From positions 62,001 through 126,000 of the forward strand of contig NZ_FWXF01000002.1 of assembly GCF_900176285.1 (NCBI RefSeq): a DNA stretch of 64,000 nt. Reading direction: 5' to 3'. The stretch comes from Desulfacinum hydrothermale DSM 13146 (GTDB taxonomy: Bacteria > Desulfobacterota > Syntrophobacteria > Syntrophobacterales > DSM-9756). The translations under genes and the position numbers were made by a program. The notes beneath the pieces are model-generated. The model ran no database searches, was not told the DNA's origin, and saw only the letters and a program-made list of their open reading frames with translations. This document shows positions 27,906 through 36,807 of this stretch, piece after piece (position 1 is the stretch's first letter; the number at the start of each line of letters is the position of its first letter).

Positions 27906-28832
27906 ATGAAGAAATGGGTTTTTCTCTTTCCCGGACAGGGTTCCCAGTACGTGGGCATGGGCAAGGATTTCTACGACCAGTATGCCGAAGTGCGGGAACT
28001 CTTTGAAAAGGCAAGCGATCTTCTTCACATGGACATGAAGAAGCTCTGCTTTGAAGGTCCCGAAGAGGTGCTCGTCCAGACACAGAATGTGCAGCCCGCC
28101 ATCACCCTGGTCAACATCGCCTGCCTGACGGTGCTGGGTCTCCACGAGATCCATCCATCCGCCGCCGCGGGCCACAGTCTGGGTGAATACAGCGCCCTCT
28201 TCGCCGCAGGCGTGCTCAACCTGGAAGACACGCTCACCCTGGTCCTTCACCGGGGCCGGTACATGCACGAGGCCTCCCTGGAACAACCCGGCGCCATGGC
28301 GGCCGTCATGGACCTGGACGCGGAAAAAGTGGAAGACGTGTGCCGCCTGTGCGATGTGGAGGTGGCCAATATCAACTGCGCCGATCAGATCATCATCACG
28401 GGCCCGGTGGAGGCGGTGGATCGGGCGGTCAAAGCCAGCAGTGAAGCGGGCGCCAAGAGGTGCATCAAACTGAATGTGAGCGGCCCCTGGCACAGCCGGT
28501 GCATGGAATCGGCCCGGAATCGCTTCGAGCCGCACGTACGAAGGGCTCGCTTCTCGGAACCCCGCCTACCCGTGGTGAACAATGTGGACGCCCGGCCTCT
28601 GGCAAGCGCGGCCGAGGCCCCCGACAAGCTGGTGAACCAGATCTGTGGTTCCGTTTTGTGGAAGCAGTCCATGGAATGGTTCCTGGCCAATGGGTACGAC
28701 CATTTCGTGGAAGTGGGGCCCAAGAAGGTGCTGCGCGGGCTGATGCGCCGGATCGACCGGAAGGCCGTGGTCCACAACGTGGAAGATACCGCCTCCTTGA
28801 CCACCTTTCTTCAGGCCACCCAAACCACCTGA
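27906..28832 (+). CDS. fabD: Malonyl-CoA:ACP transacylase FabD
   Basis: A 308-residue enzyme that loads malonate onto acyl carrier protein for fatty acid synthesis. The catalytic serine lies in GHSLGEYSA (Ser91) and the catalytic histidine is in GPWHSR (His196). The oxyanion glutamine is in FPGQGSQ at the start. The length is normal. The frame runs 30 codons further upstream, but MKKWVFLFPGQG at 27906 is the natural start and follows GAGAGGAC. It stands alone, convergent with the tyrA-aroB fusion gene, not in a fab cluster. Confidence 0.93.
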   Translation: MKKWVFLFPGQGSQYVGMGKDFYDQYAEVRELFEKASDLLHMDMKKLCFEGPEEVLVQTQNVQPAITLVNIACLTVLGLHEIHPSAAAGHSLGEYSALFAAGVLNLEDTLTLVLHRGRYMHEASLEQPGAMAAVMDLDAEKVEDVCRLCDVEVANINCADQIIITGPVEAVDRAVKASSEAGAKRCIKLNVSGPWHSRCMESARNRFEPHVRRARFSEPRLPVVNNVDARPLASAAEAPDKLVNQICGSVLWKQSMEWFLANGYDHFVEVGPKKVLRGLMRRIDRKAVVHNVEDTASLTTFLQATQTT

Positions 28833-28953
28833 AAAGAGAGCCGATGCGCGACCCGGGGGCGAAGAAGACTTCGCACCAGGAACCAGCGGGCCCCGACACG
28901 CCCCGCAAGACACATCCTTTCGAACCAAAAGGCCGGTCCGCTCCCCTTCCTCG

Positions 28954-30942
28954 TCACTCAGGGCAGATCGCCTCCAGGGCTTCCAAAACCACGGCATCCG
29001 AAACGGAGCGGAATCGCTCCACCTGGCCGATCCGCCTTGGGATCACCCAGACCAGGCCCCCGGCCCCCTTTTTCTTGTCGTGGCGCATGGCCGTGAGGAC
29101 CTGGTGGACATCGGCCGCCAAAGGGGTGGTCCGGGGCAGCCCGAAGGCCTTCAGAAGATCCTCGGCTGTCTTTTCCAGCGCCGGATCCGTTGCTCCGAGA
29201 AGCACGCCGATCCGCAGGGCCACCCGAATTCCCAGGCCCACCGCATGTCCGTGGGCCAGGCTGTAGCCACTGAGCGCTTCCAGGGCATGGCCCGTGGTGT
29301 GGCCCAGGTTCAGAAACTGGCGCAACCCATGGTCCTTTTCGTCCGCGGCCACGTATCGGTGCTTGATCCGCAGGCTTTCCTTAATGATGTCTTCGGTCTC
29401 TCGGGCGGGGAGCGGGTAGTCCACAGTCGGACCGGGACCCATGGCCGACAGGATCTCCATCAGCCGTCCCCCCTCGAGAAAGCCATATTTGATGACCTCC
29501 GCCAGGCCGTTCTGCCACTGACACTCCGGCAGCGTCGCCAAGAAATCGGGATCCACCAGCACTTCCGTGGGATGATGGAAGGTTCCCACCAGGTTCTTCC
29601 CCTCGTCCAGATCCACCCCGGTCTTGCCGCCCAGGCAGCTGTCCACTTGGGCCAGCAAAGTGGTGGGTACCTGGACCACGGGAACACCCCGCATGAAGAC
29701 GGACGCCAAAAACCCGATCACATCCCCGGTCACCCCACCGCCCACGGCCACGAAGACGCTCCTTCGATCGGCTCCTACGGCCAGTGCCTTTCGCGCCAGT
29801 TTTTCCACCTGAGCCAGGCGCTTGTTGGCCTCCGTGGCGTCCCACTCGATCCATGGGATCTCCGCCTTCTTGGGCTGGATGTGTTCCCGCCACCGATCCG
29901 CCACGCGCCGATCCACGAAGATCACCGGACGGCGCTTAGGAAACCGTTCCCGAAGCCTGCCGCTCAGGGACCGGCCCAAGCCCCTCCCCACGCTCACTCC
30001 CGGAAGGATTTCCGGTGCTGGGCTTCCTTCTTTCTTCGCCGTTGGAGACGGCGCCTTGCCGCTTCGTTCCGGGCTGTTGTTGTTCTGATGCCAGGTGAGA
30101 AGCCGATTGGTCTCTTGCAAGGCCTGGGCGCAGAAACCGCCCAGGTAATCACTGGTTCGGCGGAAATCTTCAATGAATTCATGCCAGTTGCCTTGCCGAA
30201 CCAGAGCAAGGCTCCGCTCGAAGGCGCTTTGAAAGGCCTCCAGAGCCTCCTTTCGGAAGGGATTCTTCATGCTTATGGCGGCGTAAAGCTGGGGATCCTG
30301 AGCAAAAAGCCGCCCAATCAGATCCAACTCCAGCCGATAGATGGGACTGGTGTAGCGCAGGCTCTCCTGCACGGGAACATCCAGGGTGCGCAGGCAGTGA
30401 CCCAAGACCACGGTGGCCATGTGGGGAATGAGCTGGATGACGGTCATCATGCGGTCGTGCTCTTCCGGTGTGCACTCATGGATCTTGAGACCCGCTCCTT
30501 CAAAAAGGCTCCAGAGCCAATCCCACACGGCGTCCGGCACCCGTCCCCGGCAGGCGATCATGGTCTGGCCGTGGAAATCGGACACATAGGGGCCGTACAT
30601 GGGATGCAGCCCCACGAACCACGCCGCCGATCGATCCAGGGCCCTCATGGGCTCCACTTTGAGAGAGCAGATATCCAGCACGAGCTGCCTGGGACGGAAG
30701 CAGGGACAAAGCTCCTCAAGAATCTCCACGGCCCGGTGCAGCGGCACACTGACCAGGACCACATCGCTCCGGTCGATGAGGTCCTGGTTGCTCAAGGAAG
30801 TGTTCTGGTCCGAGATGAGCACGGGCATGCCGCGGGAAGCAAAAAAACGGTAAAAGACCCTTCCCATGGCGCCCAGGCCGCCGATGATGCCGACCGTGGG
30901 CGGGTCCAGCCAACCGCTAAAGTCGGAGCAGGTATCCTGCAT
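28954..30942 (-). CDS. tyrA-aroB: Bifunctional prephenate dehydrogenase / 3-dehydroquinate synthase fusion
   Basis: A single 662-residue frame joins two shikimate/tyrosine enzymes. Residues 13-290 are a TyrA: Rossmann motif GIIGGLGAMG (18-27), catalytic region GLHPMYGPYVSD and PHMATVVLG. A Pro/Ser/Lys linker (about 290-315) follows. Residues 318-662 are an AroB: GGGVTGDVIGFLASVFMRGV, PTTLLAQVDSCLGGKTGVD, the zinc ligand glutamate in NGLAEVIKYG, and histidines in NLGHTTGHALE and AHGHAVGLG. ATG 30942 has GGAGGG beside it; ATG 30987 is an alternative. The first enzyme makes hydroxyphenylpyruvate and the second makes dehydroquinate. It follows aroF by 59 bases, so the two form one regulated operon. 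No internal stop or frameshift was seen. Confidence 0.9.
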   Translation of the reverse strand: MQDTCSDFSGWLDPPTVGIIGGLGAMGRVFYRFFASRGMPVLISDQNTSLSNQDLIDRSDVVLVSVPLHRAVEILEELCPCFRPRQLVLDICSLKVEPMRALDRSAAWFVGLHPMYGPYVSDFHGQTMIACRGRVPDAVWDWLWSLFEGAGLKIHECTPEEHDRMMTVIQLIPHMATVVLGHCLRTLDVPVQESLRYTSPIYRLELDLIGRLFAQDPQLYAAISMKNPFRKEALEAFQSAFERSLALVRQGNWHEFIEDFRRTSDYLGGFCAQALQETNRLLTWHQNNNSPERSGKAPSPTAKKEGSPAPEILPGVSVGRGLGRSLSGRLRERFPKRRPVIFVDRRVADRWREHIQPKKAEIPWIEWDATEANKRLAQVEKLARKALAVGADRRSVFVAVGGGVTGDVIGFLASVFMRGVPVVQVPTTLLAQVDSCLGGKTGVDLDEGKNLVGTFHHPTEVLVDPDFLATLPECQWQNGLAEVIKYGFLEGGRLMEILSAMGPGPTVDYPLPARETEDIIKESLRIKHRYVAADEKDHGLRQFLNLGHTTGHALEALSGYSLAHGHAVGLGIRVALRIGVLLGATDPALEKTAEDLLKAFGLPRTTPLAADVHQVLTAMRHDKKKGAGGLVWVIPRRIGQVERFRSVSDAVVLEALEAICPE

Positions 30943-31001
30943 GTTCCCTCCGTCGCTCTTCAATCCGTTTTCTGTTGCCTTTACCATCCGTCAACCCACC
31001 T

Positions 31002-32075
31002 TCAGGCCTCTTCGCCCACGGCCTTGGACCGGTTTCGGGTGGAGTCGCCGTCGGTTCGCAAAATGGAGCGCCCCACCGCCCTGGCCACGGGCTCCAGCTT
31101 TTGCAGCAGATCCGCCATGGCTTGTGGCGTCAGGGACTGGGCCCCATCGCTCAGGGCCTCCTGGGGCCGCACGTGCACTTCCAACATGAGCCCATCGGCG
31201 CCGGCCGCCACCGCCGCACAGGACATGGCGGGGATCAGATCGGTCCGCCCCAGGGCGTGACTGGGATCCACGATCACGGGAAGGTGGGTGAGCTTTTTGA
31301 GCAGGGGCACGGCACTCAGGTCCAGGGTGTTGCGGGTCTCCGACTCAAAGGTCCGAATGCCGCGTTCGCACAGGATCACCTTCTCGTTGCCGTGGCTGAC
31401 AATGTATTCGGCGGACATGAGAAATTCCTTGATGGTCGCCGACATGCCCCGCTTGAGGATGACGGGTTTGTCCACCTGCCCCACTTCCGTAAGAAGCCGG
31501 AAATTTTGCATGTTCCGGGTACCGATCTGCAACACATCCGCATACTTGTGGACCAGAAGCAGATCCCGTGGGTCCATGACTTCCGTCACGATGGGCATGC
31601 CGGTGCGCTCCCGCACATCACTCATGTACTTGAGGGCCAGTTCGCCCAGGCCCTGGAAGCTGTAGGGCGAGGTCCGGGGCTTGAAGGCCCCGCCGCGCAG
31701 CATGGGCACTCCCAGGCCATGGAGCGCATCGGCGATCTCATCCAGCACCTCGCGGCCTTCCACGGCACAGGGGCCGGCGATGATGGGGATTGCCTTTCCA
31801 CCCAATTCCACGTGATCGCCGATGCGAACAACCGTGTCCTCCTCCTTGAATTCCCGACTCACCAGCTTGTAGGGCTGCAGAATGGGATGGGCGGCTTCCA
31901 CCCCGGAAAAGCTCGTAAACGGCACCTCCTGGATGAGCGCCCGGTCTCCGATCACCCCGATGATGGTGCGCCGCTCTCCCTTGGACACATGGGTGCGCAG
32001 CCCCATCTTTTCGATGCGCGCCAAAAGGTCCCGAAGCTCTTCCTGCGTGTGATCCGGTTTCATGACGACAATCAT
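31002..32075 (-). CDS. aroF: 3-deoxy-7-phosphoheptulonate (DAHP) synthase
   Basis: A 357-residue type I-beta DAHP synthase, first step of aromatic biosynthesis. Residues 1-70 form the ferredoxin-like regulatory domain ([19 protein letters not shown]) that mediates Tyr/Phe feedback in the Thermotoga enzyme. The barrel carries [20 protein letters not shown], the KRG in ILKRGMSAT, and the metal ligands in [10 protein letters not shown] and DPSHALGR. The start at 32075 has GAAGGAGGAG in front; the frame continues upstream through the attenuator, which is not coding in this frame. Expression should depend on the leader at 32260-32340. Confidence 0.94.
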   Translation of the reverse strand: MIVVMKPDHTQEELRDLLARIEKMGLRTHVSKGERRTIIGVIGDRALIQEVPFTSFSGVEAAHPILQPYKLVSREFKEEDTVVRIGDHVELGGKAIPIIAGPCAVEGREVLDEIADALHGLGVPMLRGGAFKPRTSPYSFQGLGELALKYMSDVRERTGMPIVTEVMDPRDLLLVHKYADVLQIGTRNMQNFRLLTEVGQVDKPVILKRGMSATIKEFLMSAEYIVSHGNEKVILCERGIRTFESETRNTLDLSAVPLLKKLTHLPVIVDPSHALGRTDLIPAMSCAAVAAGADGLMLEVHVRPQEALSDGAQSLTPQAMADLLQKLEPVARAVGRSILRTDGDSTRNRSKAVGEEA

Positions 32076-32152
32076 CCCCACTCCTCCTTCGCAAACGGGA
32101 ACCCGGGTTGTGTTCCGTTCGGGCAAGATCCCGCTGCCCTGCCCGTGCCTCA

Positions 32153-32186
32153 ATAAAAAAGGCCGTGAGCTCCCGCCCACGGCCTT
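32153..32186 (-). terminator. Attenuator terminator 2 of the aro operon
   Basis: On the minus transcript AAGGCCGTGGGC (complement of 32175-32186), loop GGGA, then GCTCACGGCCTT and TTTTTT. The 5' arm is identical to the 5' arm of terminator 1, so terminator 1's 3' arm can pair with either. Confidence 0.82.
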
Positions 32187-32196
32187 CGGGTCCCCG

Positions 32197-32238
32197 AAAA
32201 GAAAAGGCCGTGGGCTCTCGGGGTTGGCCCACGGCCTT
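32197..32238 (-). terminator. Attenuator terminator 1 of the aro operon
   Basis: On the minus transcript a perfect 12-bp stem, AAGGCCGTGGGC (32227-32238) with GCCCACGGCCTT (32204-32215), 11-base loop, followed by TTTTCTTTT. It lies 21 bases after the leader peptide stop and upstream of aroF. Confidence 0.85.
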
Positions 32239-32259
32239 GGTGCTGGCAAAACGACCGGC

Positions 32260-32340
32260 TCAGCACGGTGGCGGAGCAACCCCGGGAGGGGCGTAATACC
32301 CACCGTAATAAAAGTAAAAGCCGGTAAAAAATCGACGCAT
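32260..32340 (-). CDS. Phe/Tyr-rich leader peptide of the aro attenuator
   Basis: A 26-codon frame with GAGGAAAA eight bases before the ATG at 32340. It encodes four Phe and five Tyr among residues 4-16 (FFTGFYFYYGGYY), then a Pro-rich tail and stop. Control codons for the end products of aroF and tyrA, followed by tandem terminators, are the hallmark of ribosome-mediated attenuation. When charged tRNA-Phe or tRNA-Tyr is scarce, a ribosome should stall and alter folding so that aroF-tyrA/aroB is transcribed. A stem GTGCTG/CAGCAC spans the leader stop (32240-32245 with 32261-32266). The mechanism is inferred. Confidence 0.85.
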   Translation of the reverse strand: MRRFFTGFYFYYGGYYAPPGVAPPPC

Positions 32341-32376
32341 GCCGTTTTCCTCGCTTGATTTTGATCCGTTACCCGT

Positions 32377-32406
32377 TTTATAGGAGACGGGCATCACACA
32401 GGTCAA
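32377..32406 (-). promoter_or_regulatory. Sigma-70 promoter for the aro leader-aroF operon
   Basis: Minus strand TTGACC (32401-32406), 18-base spacer, TATAAA (32377-32382). The predicted RNA start is near 32370, about 30 bases before the leader ATG. Confidence 0.7.
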
Positions 32407-32461
32407 GATAAATTTCGAAAAAATATCCCTCCGTTCCCCTTCACCGCTGAGGAAGTTTTCC

Positions 32462-32490
32462 TTGACAACACCGGGGGGATCTCCTATAGG
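32462..32490 (+). promoter_or_regulatory. Sigma-70 promoter for rplM-rpsI
   Basis: TTGACA (32462-32467), 17-base spacer, TATAGG (32485-32490), about 50 bases before the rplM start. Divergent from the aro promoter. Confidence 0.75.
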
Positions 32491-32540
32491 ACTGTGCTTC
32501 GAGTTTGAGACCTGACGGACCGGAATGGAGATATTCTATT

Positions 32541-32969
32541 ATGAAGACGATCAGTGCCAAGTTTGATGCCGATGGGAGAAAATGGATCGTAGTGGATGCT
32601 GAGGGCCAGGTGCTGGGCCGCTTGGCCAGTAAGATCGCCATGCGCCTCCGCGGCAAGCACCTGCCCACTTTCACGCCCCACGTGGACACGGGTGACTTCG
32701 TCGTGGTCATCAATGCCGACAAGGTTCGGCTGACCGGGCGCAAGTGGGATCAGAAGGTCTACTACCGCCATTCGGGCTACGTGGGCGGTCTGAAGGCCAC
32801 CACGGCCAAAAAACTCAATCAGGACCATCCGGAACGCCTCATTGAATACGCCGTCAAGGGCATGCTTCCCAAGAACCGCCTCGGGCGCAAACTGCTGAAG
32901 AAGCTCAAGGTTTACAAAGGCACCGAACATCCCCACGAGGCTCAGCAGCCCGAAAAGGTGGTTCTTTAG
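32541..32969 (+). CDS. rplM: Ribosomal protein L13
   Basis: A 142-residue large-subunit ribosomal protein. Recognisable stretches are [47 protein letters not shown] and [13 protein letters not shown]. Length is normal. GGAG lies 10 bases before ATG 32541; the frame further upstream overlaps the promoter and is ignored. Followed after 27 bases by rpsI in the order conserved in nearly all bacteria. Confidence 0.97.
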   Translation: MKTISAKFDADGRKWIVVDAEGQVLGRLASKIAMRLRGKHLPTFTPHVDTGDFVVVINADKVRLTGRKWDQKVYYRHSGYVGGLKATTAKKLNQDHPERLIEYAVKGMLPKNRLGRKLLKKLKVYKGTEHPHEAQQPEKVVL

Positions 32970-32996
32970 AAGACGCGAGTTCGAAGGAGTGAGAAC

Positions 32997-33389
32997 ATGG
33001 CGGAACAACGTTTCTATGCAACCGGTAAGCGCAAGTCGGCCGTGGCTCGGGTCTGGATTCAGCCCGGCGCGGGGCGCGTCATCGTCAACAAGAAGCCCCT
33101 TGACGAATACATGGATCGGGAAACCAGCAAGATGGTGGTTCACCAGCCCCTCATGCTGACCGGCACGCACGGCAAGGTGGACATCTTCGTAAACGTCCAC
33201 GGGGGAGGGATCTCCGGCCAGGCGGGTGCCATCAAGCACGGCATTTCCAAGGCCTTGATCGAGCTGAATCCCGAATTTCGGGAGGTCTTGAAGCGCGCCG
33301 GGTTCATCACGCGCGATTCCCGTGTCAAGGAGCGCAAGAAGTACGGCCAGCGCGGCGCCCGCGCCCGATTCCAATACTCCAAGCGCTAG
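32997..33389 (+). CDS. rpsI: Ribosomal protein S9
   Basis: A 130-residue small-subunit ribosomal protein. It begins [15 protein letters not shown] and ends with the basic tail RARFQYSKR, whose final residues contact the P-site tRNA. The [21 protein letters not shown] stretch is typical. Expressed with rplM; a strong terminator follows at 33441. Confidence 0.97.
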   Translation: MAEQRFYATGKRKSAVARVWIQPGAGRVIVNKKPLDEYMDRETSKMVVHQPLMLTGTHGKVDIFVNVHGGGISGQAGAIKHGISKALIELNPEFREVLKRAGFITRDSRVKERKKYGQRGARARFQYSKR

Positions 33390-33440
33390 GCTGGTTGTCC
33401 GACCCTTCTGTTTTAATTCTCTGTTTGGACTGAAAGACCT

Positions 33441-33480
33441 GAGCAGGGGCCCGCGCCGACGGCGCCGGCCCCTGCTCTTT
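33441..33480 (+). terminator. Rho-independent terminator after rpsI
   Basis: Stem GAGCAGGGGCC (33441-33451) with GGCCCCTGCTC (33467-33477), GC-rich loop that itself folds, then CTTTA. The T-run is short. Confidence 0.8.
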
Positions 33481-33643
33481 ACTGTAAAGATGGGCGTGGG
33501 ACGTGCGTGCTAGGAAGGTCACTCGTCTTTCCCCATCACCCATCACCCATGACGGACTGCAACCTTTCCGGTCGCGCACGGGCCGGATGCTTGTCTGAGG
33601 GATCGATCCCAACCTATCACCCTACAGCCAAAGGGGGACAACC

Positions 33644-34681
33644 ATGGTGCGAGTGGCCATTGCGGGCGCCTCGGGTTACACAGGCTTCGAGCTCCTTCGC
33701 ATCCTCAGCCGCCATCCCCAGGTGACGGTCACCACGGTCACATCCAGGGCCCACACCGGCCAGGCGGTGGCGGATGTCTATCCGGCGCTGCGCGGTCATT
33801 GTCCTTTGATCTTTCAGAACACCACGGCGGAAGTCCTGACCGCCGAAGCCGATCTGGTCTTCACCGCGCTGCCCCATCAGGCGGCCATGGGCATCGTCCC
33901 CGATCTGCTTTCCCGGGGCGTCAAGGTGGTGGATCTCAGCGCGGACTTCCGCTTTCGGGACCCTCGCGTTTATGAGGCCTGGTACCAGGAGCACACCGCT
34001 CCGGATCTGCTTTCCGAAACGGTCTACGGTCTGCCCGAGCTCTACCGGGATGCCATCGCCCGTGCGCGCCTGGTGGGCAATCCGGGCTGCTATCCCACGA
34101 GCATCCTTCTCGCCGCCGCGCCTCTTGTGAAGCGGCGCCTGGTGGATCCGCGCACCATCATTGCCGACTCCAAGTCAGGCGTCAGCGGGGCCGGCCGCGG
34201 CCTGTCCCTTGCCACCCATTTTTGTGAAGTGCATGACGGCTTCAAGGCCTACAAGGTGGCGGAACACCGCCACACCCCGGAAATCGAGCAGGAATTGAGC
34301 GCTCTGGCCGGAGAACAGCTTCACATCAGCTTCACCCCGCATCTGGTTCCCATGACCCGTGGGATCCTGAGCACCGTCTATGCCCAGCTGCGGCCCGGGG
34401 TCACCGGGGAAGAGGTGGACGCCGCCTACCGGGACCTGTACGGGACCGAACGATTCCTACGGCTGTGCCCCCCGGGCCGTTTTCCGTCCACCCTGCAGGT
34501 CCGGGGCACCAACTACTGCGACCTGGCCTGGAAAGTGGATCCGCGCACGGACCGGATCGTGGTCGTTTCCGTCATCGACAACCTGACCCGCGGCGCTTCG
34601 GGGCAGGCCGTGTGCAACATGAACCTCATGATGGGACTCGACGAAGCGTGCGGCCTGGAGGCCGCTCCCTGGATGCCTTAG
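33644..34681 (+). CDS. argC: N-acetyl-gamma-glutamyl-phosphate reductase
   Basis: A 345-residue NADPH-dependent enzyme of arginine biosynthesis. The nucleotide-binding motif GASGYTGFELLRIL is at 8-21, the catalytic Cys149 is in VGNPGCYPTS, and the family stretches SKSGVSGAGRG and HRHTPEIEQEL are present. The length is standard. ATG 33644 has AAAGGGGGA upstream. No other arginine genes are nearby. Followed by truA in the same direction. Confidence 0.96.
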   Translation: MVRVAIAGASGYTGFELLRILSRHPQVTVTTVTSRAHTGQAVADVYPALRGHCPLIFQNTTAEVLTAEADLVFTALPHQAAMGIVPDLLSRGVKVVDLSADFRFRDPRVYEAWYQEHTAPDLLSETVYGLPELYRDAIARARLVGNPGCYPTSILLAAAPLVKRRLVDPRTIIADSKSGVSGAGRGLSLATHFCEVHDGFKAYKVAEHRHTPEIEQELSALAGEQLHISFTPHLVPMTRGILSTVYAQLRPGVTGEEVDAAYRDLYGTERFLRLCPPGRFPSTLQVRGTNYCDLAWKVDPRTDRIVVVSVIDNLTRGASGQAVCNMNLMMGLDEACGLEAAPWMP

Positions 34682-34723
34682 CCAGGGAATCGCCCGGGAG
34701 CCGGTTTGAGGAGCGACACTGCT

Positions 34724-35530
34724 TTGGACCCCCACACCAAGCGCAATTTCAAGCTCATTCTGGAATACGACGGATCCAACTACCACGGCTGGCAGCGCCA
34801 GAAAGGCGCACTGACCGTCCAGGAAGTGCTGGAATCGCGTCTGGAAATCATGTTGAACCGGCCGGTCTCGGTGCGCGCTTCCGGAAGAACGGATGCGGGG
34901 GTGCACGCGCTGGGTCAAGTGGTCAACTTCTACGCCAGAACCCGGCTGGAACCGGAGGACTTCCTGAACGGTCTGAACAGTTTGTTGCCTTCGGACATCG
35001 TGGTGCTGGATGCCCAGGAGATGCCGGACTCCTTTCATGCCTGCTACTCGGCCACGAGCAAGGTCTACGAGTACCGGATTCTCAATCGTCCGATCCCGTC
35101 GGCCCTGGAACGCAACTACTCCTGGCACATCCCCCGAAGGCTGGATGTGGAATCCATGCGGGCCTGCCTACCGGTTCTTTTGGGAGAGCACGATTTCAGG
35201 GCCTTCATGGCCAGCCGCTCGTCGGTCAACAGCACCGTCCGCACCCTCCTGGACGCACAGATCCGGCTTCCCGATCCGGAACACATCGTTTTCCGGTTTG
35301 AAGCCACCGGATTTTTGCGGCATATGGTTCGGAACCTGGTGGGAACCTTGGTGGAGGCGGGAAAAGGCAAGCGGAATCCCCAGGATCTCACCCGCGTCCT
35401 GGCCAGTCGGGACCGCTCCCGGGCCGGCATGACCGCTCCCGCACGAGGACTCTACCTGGTTCGTGTCCACTACGGGGGAACAGAAGCCAATCCGCACAAC
35501 ACCCAAGGCCAAATGAGGGAGACAAGATGA
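34724..35530 (+). CDS. truA: tRNA pseudouridine(38-40) synthase TruA
   Basis: A 268-residue enzyme that makes pseudouridine at positions 38-40 of tRNA anticodon arms. The catalytic Asp57 lies in ASGRTDAGVHALGQV. FKLILEYDGSNYHGWQ and FLRHMVRNLVGTLVEAG are family signatures. No ATG is available at the 5' end. I chose TTG 34724 because GAGGAG stands ten bases before it; a TTG at 34706 would overlap that site. It overlaps the aminotransferase gene by four bases (ATGA). Confidence 0.93.
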   Translation: MDPHTKRNFKLILEYDGSNYHGWQRQKGALTVQEVLESRLEIMLNRPVSVRASGRTDAGVHALGQVVNFYARTRLEPEDFLNGLNSLLPSDIVVLDAQEMPDSFHACYSATSKVYEYRILNRPIPSALERNYSWHIPRRLDVESMRACLPVLLGEHDFRAFMASRSSVNSTVRTLLDAQIRLPDPEHIVFRFEATGFLRHMVRNLVGTLVEAGKGKRNPQDLTRVLASRDRSRAGMTAPARGLYLVRVHYGGTEANPHNTQGQMRETR

Positions 35531-36723
35531 AACTTTCGCAGCGTGTCAGCCAAGTGCAGCCATCGGCCACCTTGTCGATCAACGCCAAGGCCAAGGCATT
35601 GCGCGCCCAGGGAAAAAAGGTGATCAGCTTCGGCGTGGGAGAACCCGACTTCGACACGCCCCACCACATCGGCCAGGCGGCGATTCAGGCCGTGCAGCGC
35701 GGCCAGACCCGCTACACGGCCGTTCAGGGCATTCCTGAGCTCAAAGAAGCGATCATCGACGTGGTCCGGGCGGACTACGGGCTCGACTACTCCCCGGAAG
35801 AGGTTCTGGTCTCCTGCGGCGGCAAACACAGCCTCTACAACCTGTTCCAAGCCGTGTTGGATCCCGGCGACCAGGTGATCATCCCCGCTCCCTATTGGGT
35901 CTCCTATCCGGACATGGTGCGCCTGGCGGGAGCGGAACCGGTGATCGTGGATTGCCCCATGAGCACCTCCTTCAAATTGGAACCGCAGGCTTTGAGGGAA
36001 GCCATCACGGAGCGCACGCGCATGCTCATCCTGAACAGCCCCAGCAACCCCACCGGCGTGCACTACACGCCGGAAGAACTCCGGGGCCTGGCCCAGGTGC
36101 TCCTGGATCACGAGCAGGTGGTGATCGTCTCGGACGACATCTATTACCGCCTGCTCTACAAGGGTGCCCAGTGGGCCAATATGGCCATGGTGGAGCCGCG
36201 CCTCAAGGATCGCACCTTCATCGTGAACGGGGTGAGCAAGACCTACGCCATGACGGGTTGGCGCATCGGGTACCTGCTGGGAGACGCCGATGTGATCAAG
36301 GCGGCGGGTAAGATCCAGAGCCAGTCCACCAGCAACCCCTGCTCCGTGGCCCAGTGGGCCGCCGTGGCGGCGCTCAGGGGATCCCAAGAGGACGTGCAGA
36401 CGATGCGTCAGGCTTTTGCCCGCCGGCGGGAGTACGTGATGGAACGCCTGGGGCGTCTGCCCGGCGTGACCTGCCCGGATCCCAACGGCGCCTTTTATGT
36501 CTTTCCCAACGTGAGTGCCTATTACGGCAAGAAGGCGGGAGAGCGCTCCATCCAAGGGTCCCTCGATTTGTCGGATTATCTCATGGAAGAGGCCCATCTG
36601 GCCGTGGTTCCCGGGGCGGCGTTCGGTGAAGACCGGTGCATCCGCCTGTCTTTTGCCCTTTCCATGGAAGAACTGGAAGAAGGCTTTGACCGGCTGGAAA
36701 AGGCACTGGGCCGCCTGAGTTGA
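35527..36723 (+). CDS. Class I/II pyridoxal-phosphate aminotransferase (aspartate/aromatic type)
   Basis: A 398-residue fold-type I aminotransferase. Lys238 in NGVSKTYAMTGWRIGYLLG forms the PLP Schiff base, SNPTG near 173 and YWVSYPDMV near 123 are the cofactor and substrate loops, and an Arg near RLSFALS binds the alpha-carboxylate. Bacterial aspartate aminotransferases of subgroup I-gamma look the same. It may also supply the last step for Tyr or Phe, given the nearby aro genes, but that is inference. Coupled to truA by ATGA, ends at a bidirectional terminator. Confidence 0.92.
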   Translation: MKLSQRVSQVQPSATLSINAKAKALRAQGKKVISFGVGEPDFDTPHHIGQAAIQAVQRGQTRYTAVQGIPELKEAIIDVVRADYGLDYSPEEVLVSCGGKHSLYNLFQAVLDPGDQVIIPAPYWVSYPDMVRLAGAEPVIVDCPMSTSFKLEPQALREAITERTRMLILNSPSNPTGVHYTPEELRGLAQVLLDHEQVVIVSDDIYYRLLYKGAQWANMAMVEPRLKDRTFIVNGVSKTYAMTGWRIGYLLGDADVIKAAGKIQSQSTSNPCSVAQWAAVAALRGSQEDVQTMRQAFARRREYVMERLGRLPGVTCPDPNGAFYVFPNVSAYYGKKAGERSIQGSLDLSDYLMEEAHLAVVPGAAFGEDRCIRLSFALSMEELEEGFDRLEKALGRLS

Positions 36724-36771
36724 GATCCGGCCAGAGAGGAATCCCCTTCTTCCCTACCAAGCATGAGAAAA

Positions 36772-36803
36772 CCGGCCTCGGTACAGACACCGAGGCCGGC
36801 TTG
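36772..36803. terminator. Bidirectional terminator between the aminotransferase and CoA-transferase genes
   Basis: Stem CCGGCCTCGGT (36772-36782) with ACCGAGGCCGG (36789-36799), followed on plus by CTTGTTTCTT and on minus by TTTTCTC. It fits both convergent genes. Confidence 0.85.
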
Positions 36804-36807
36804 TTTC

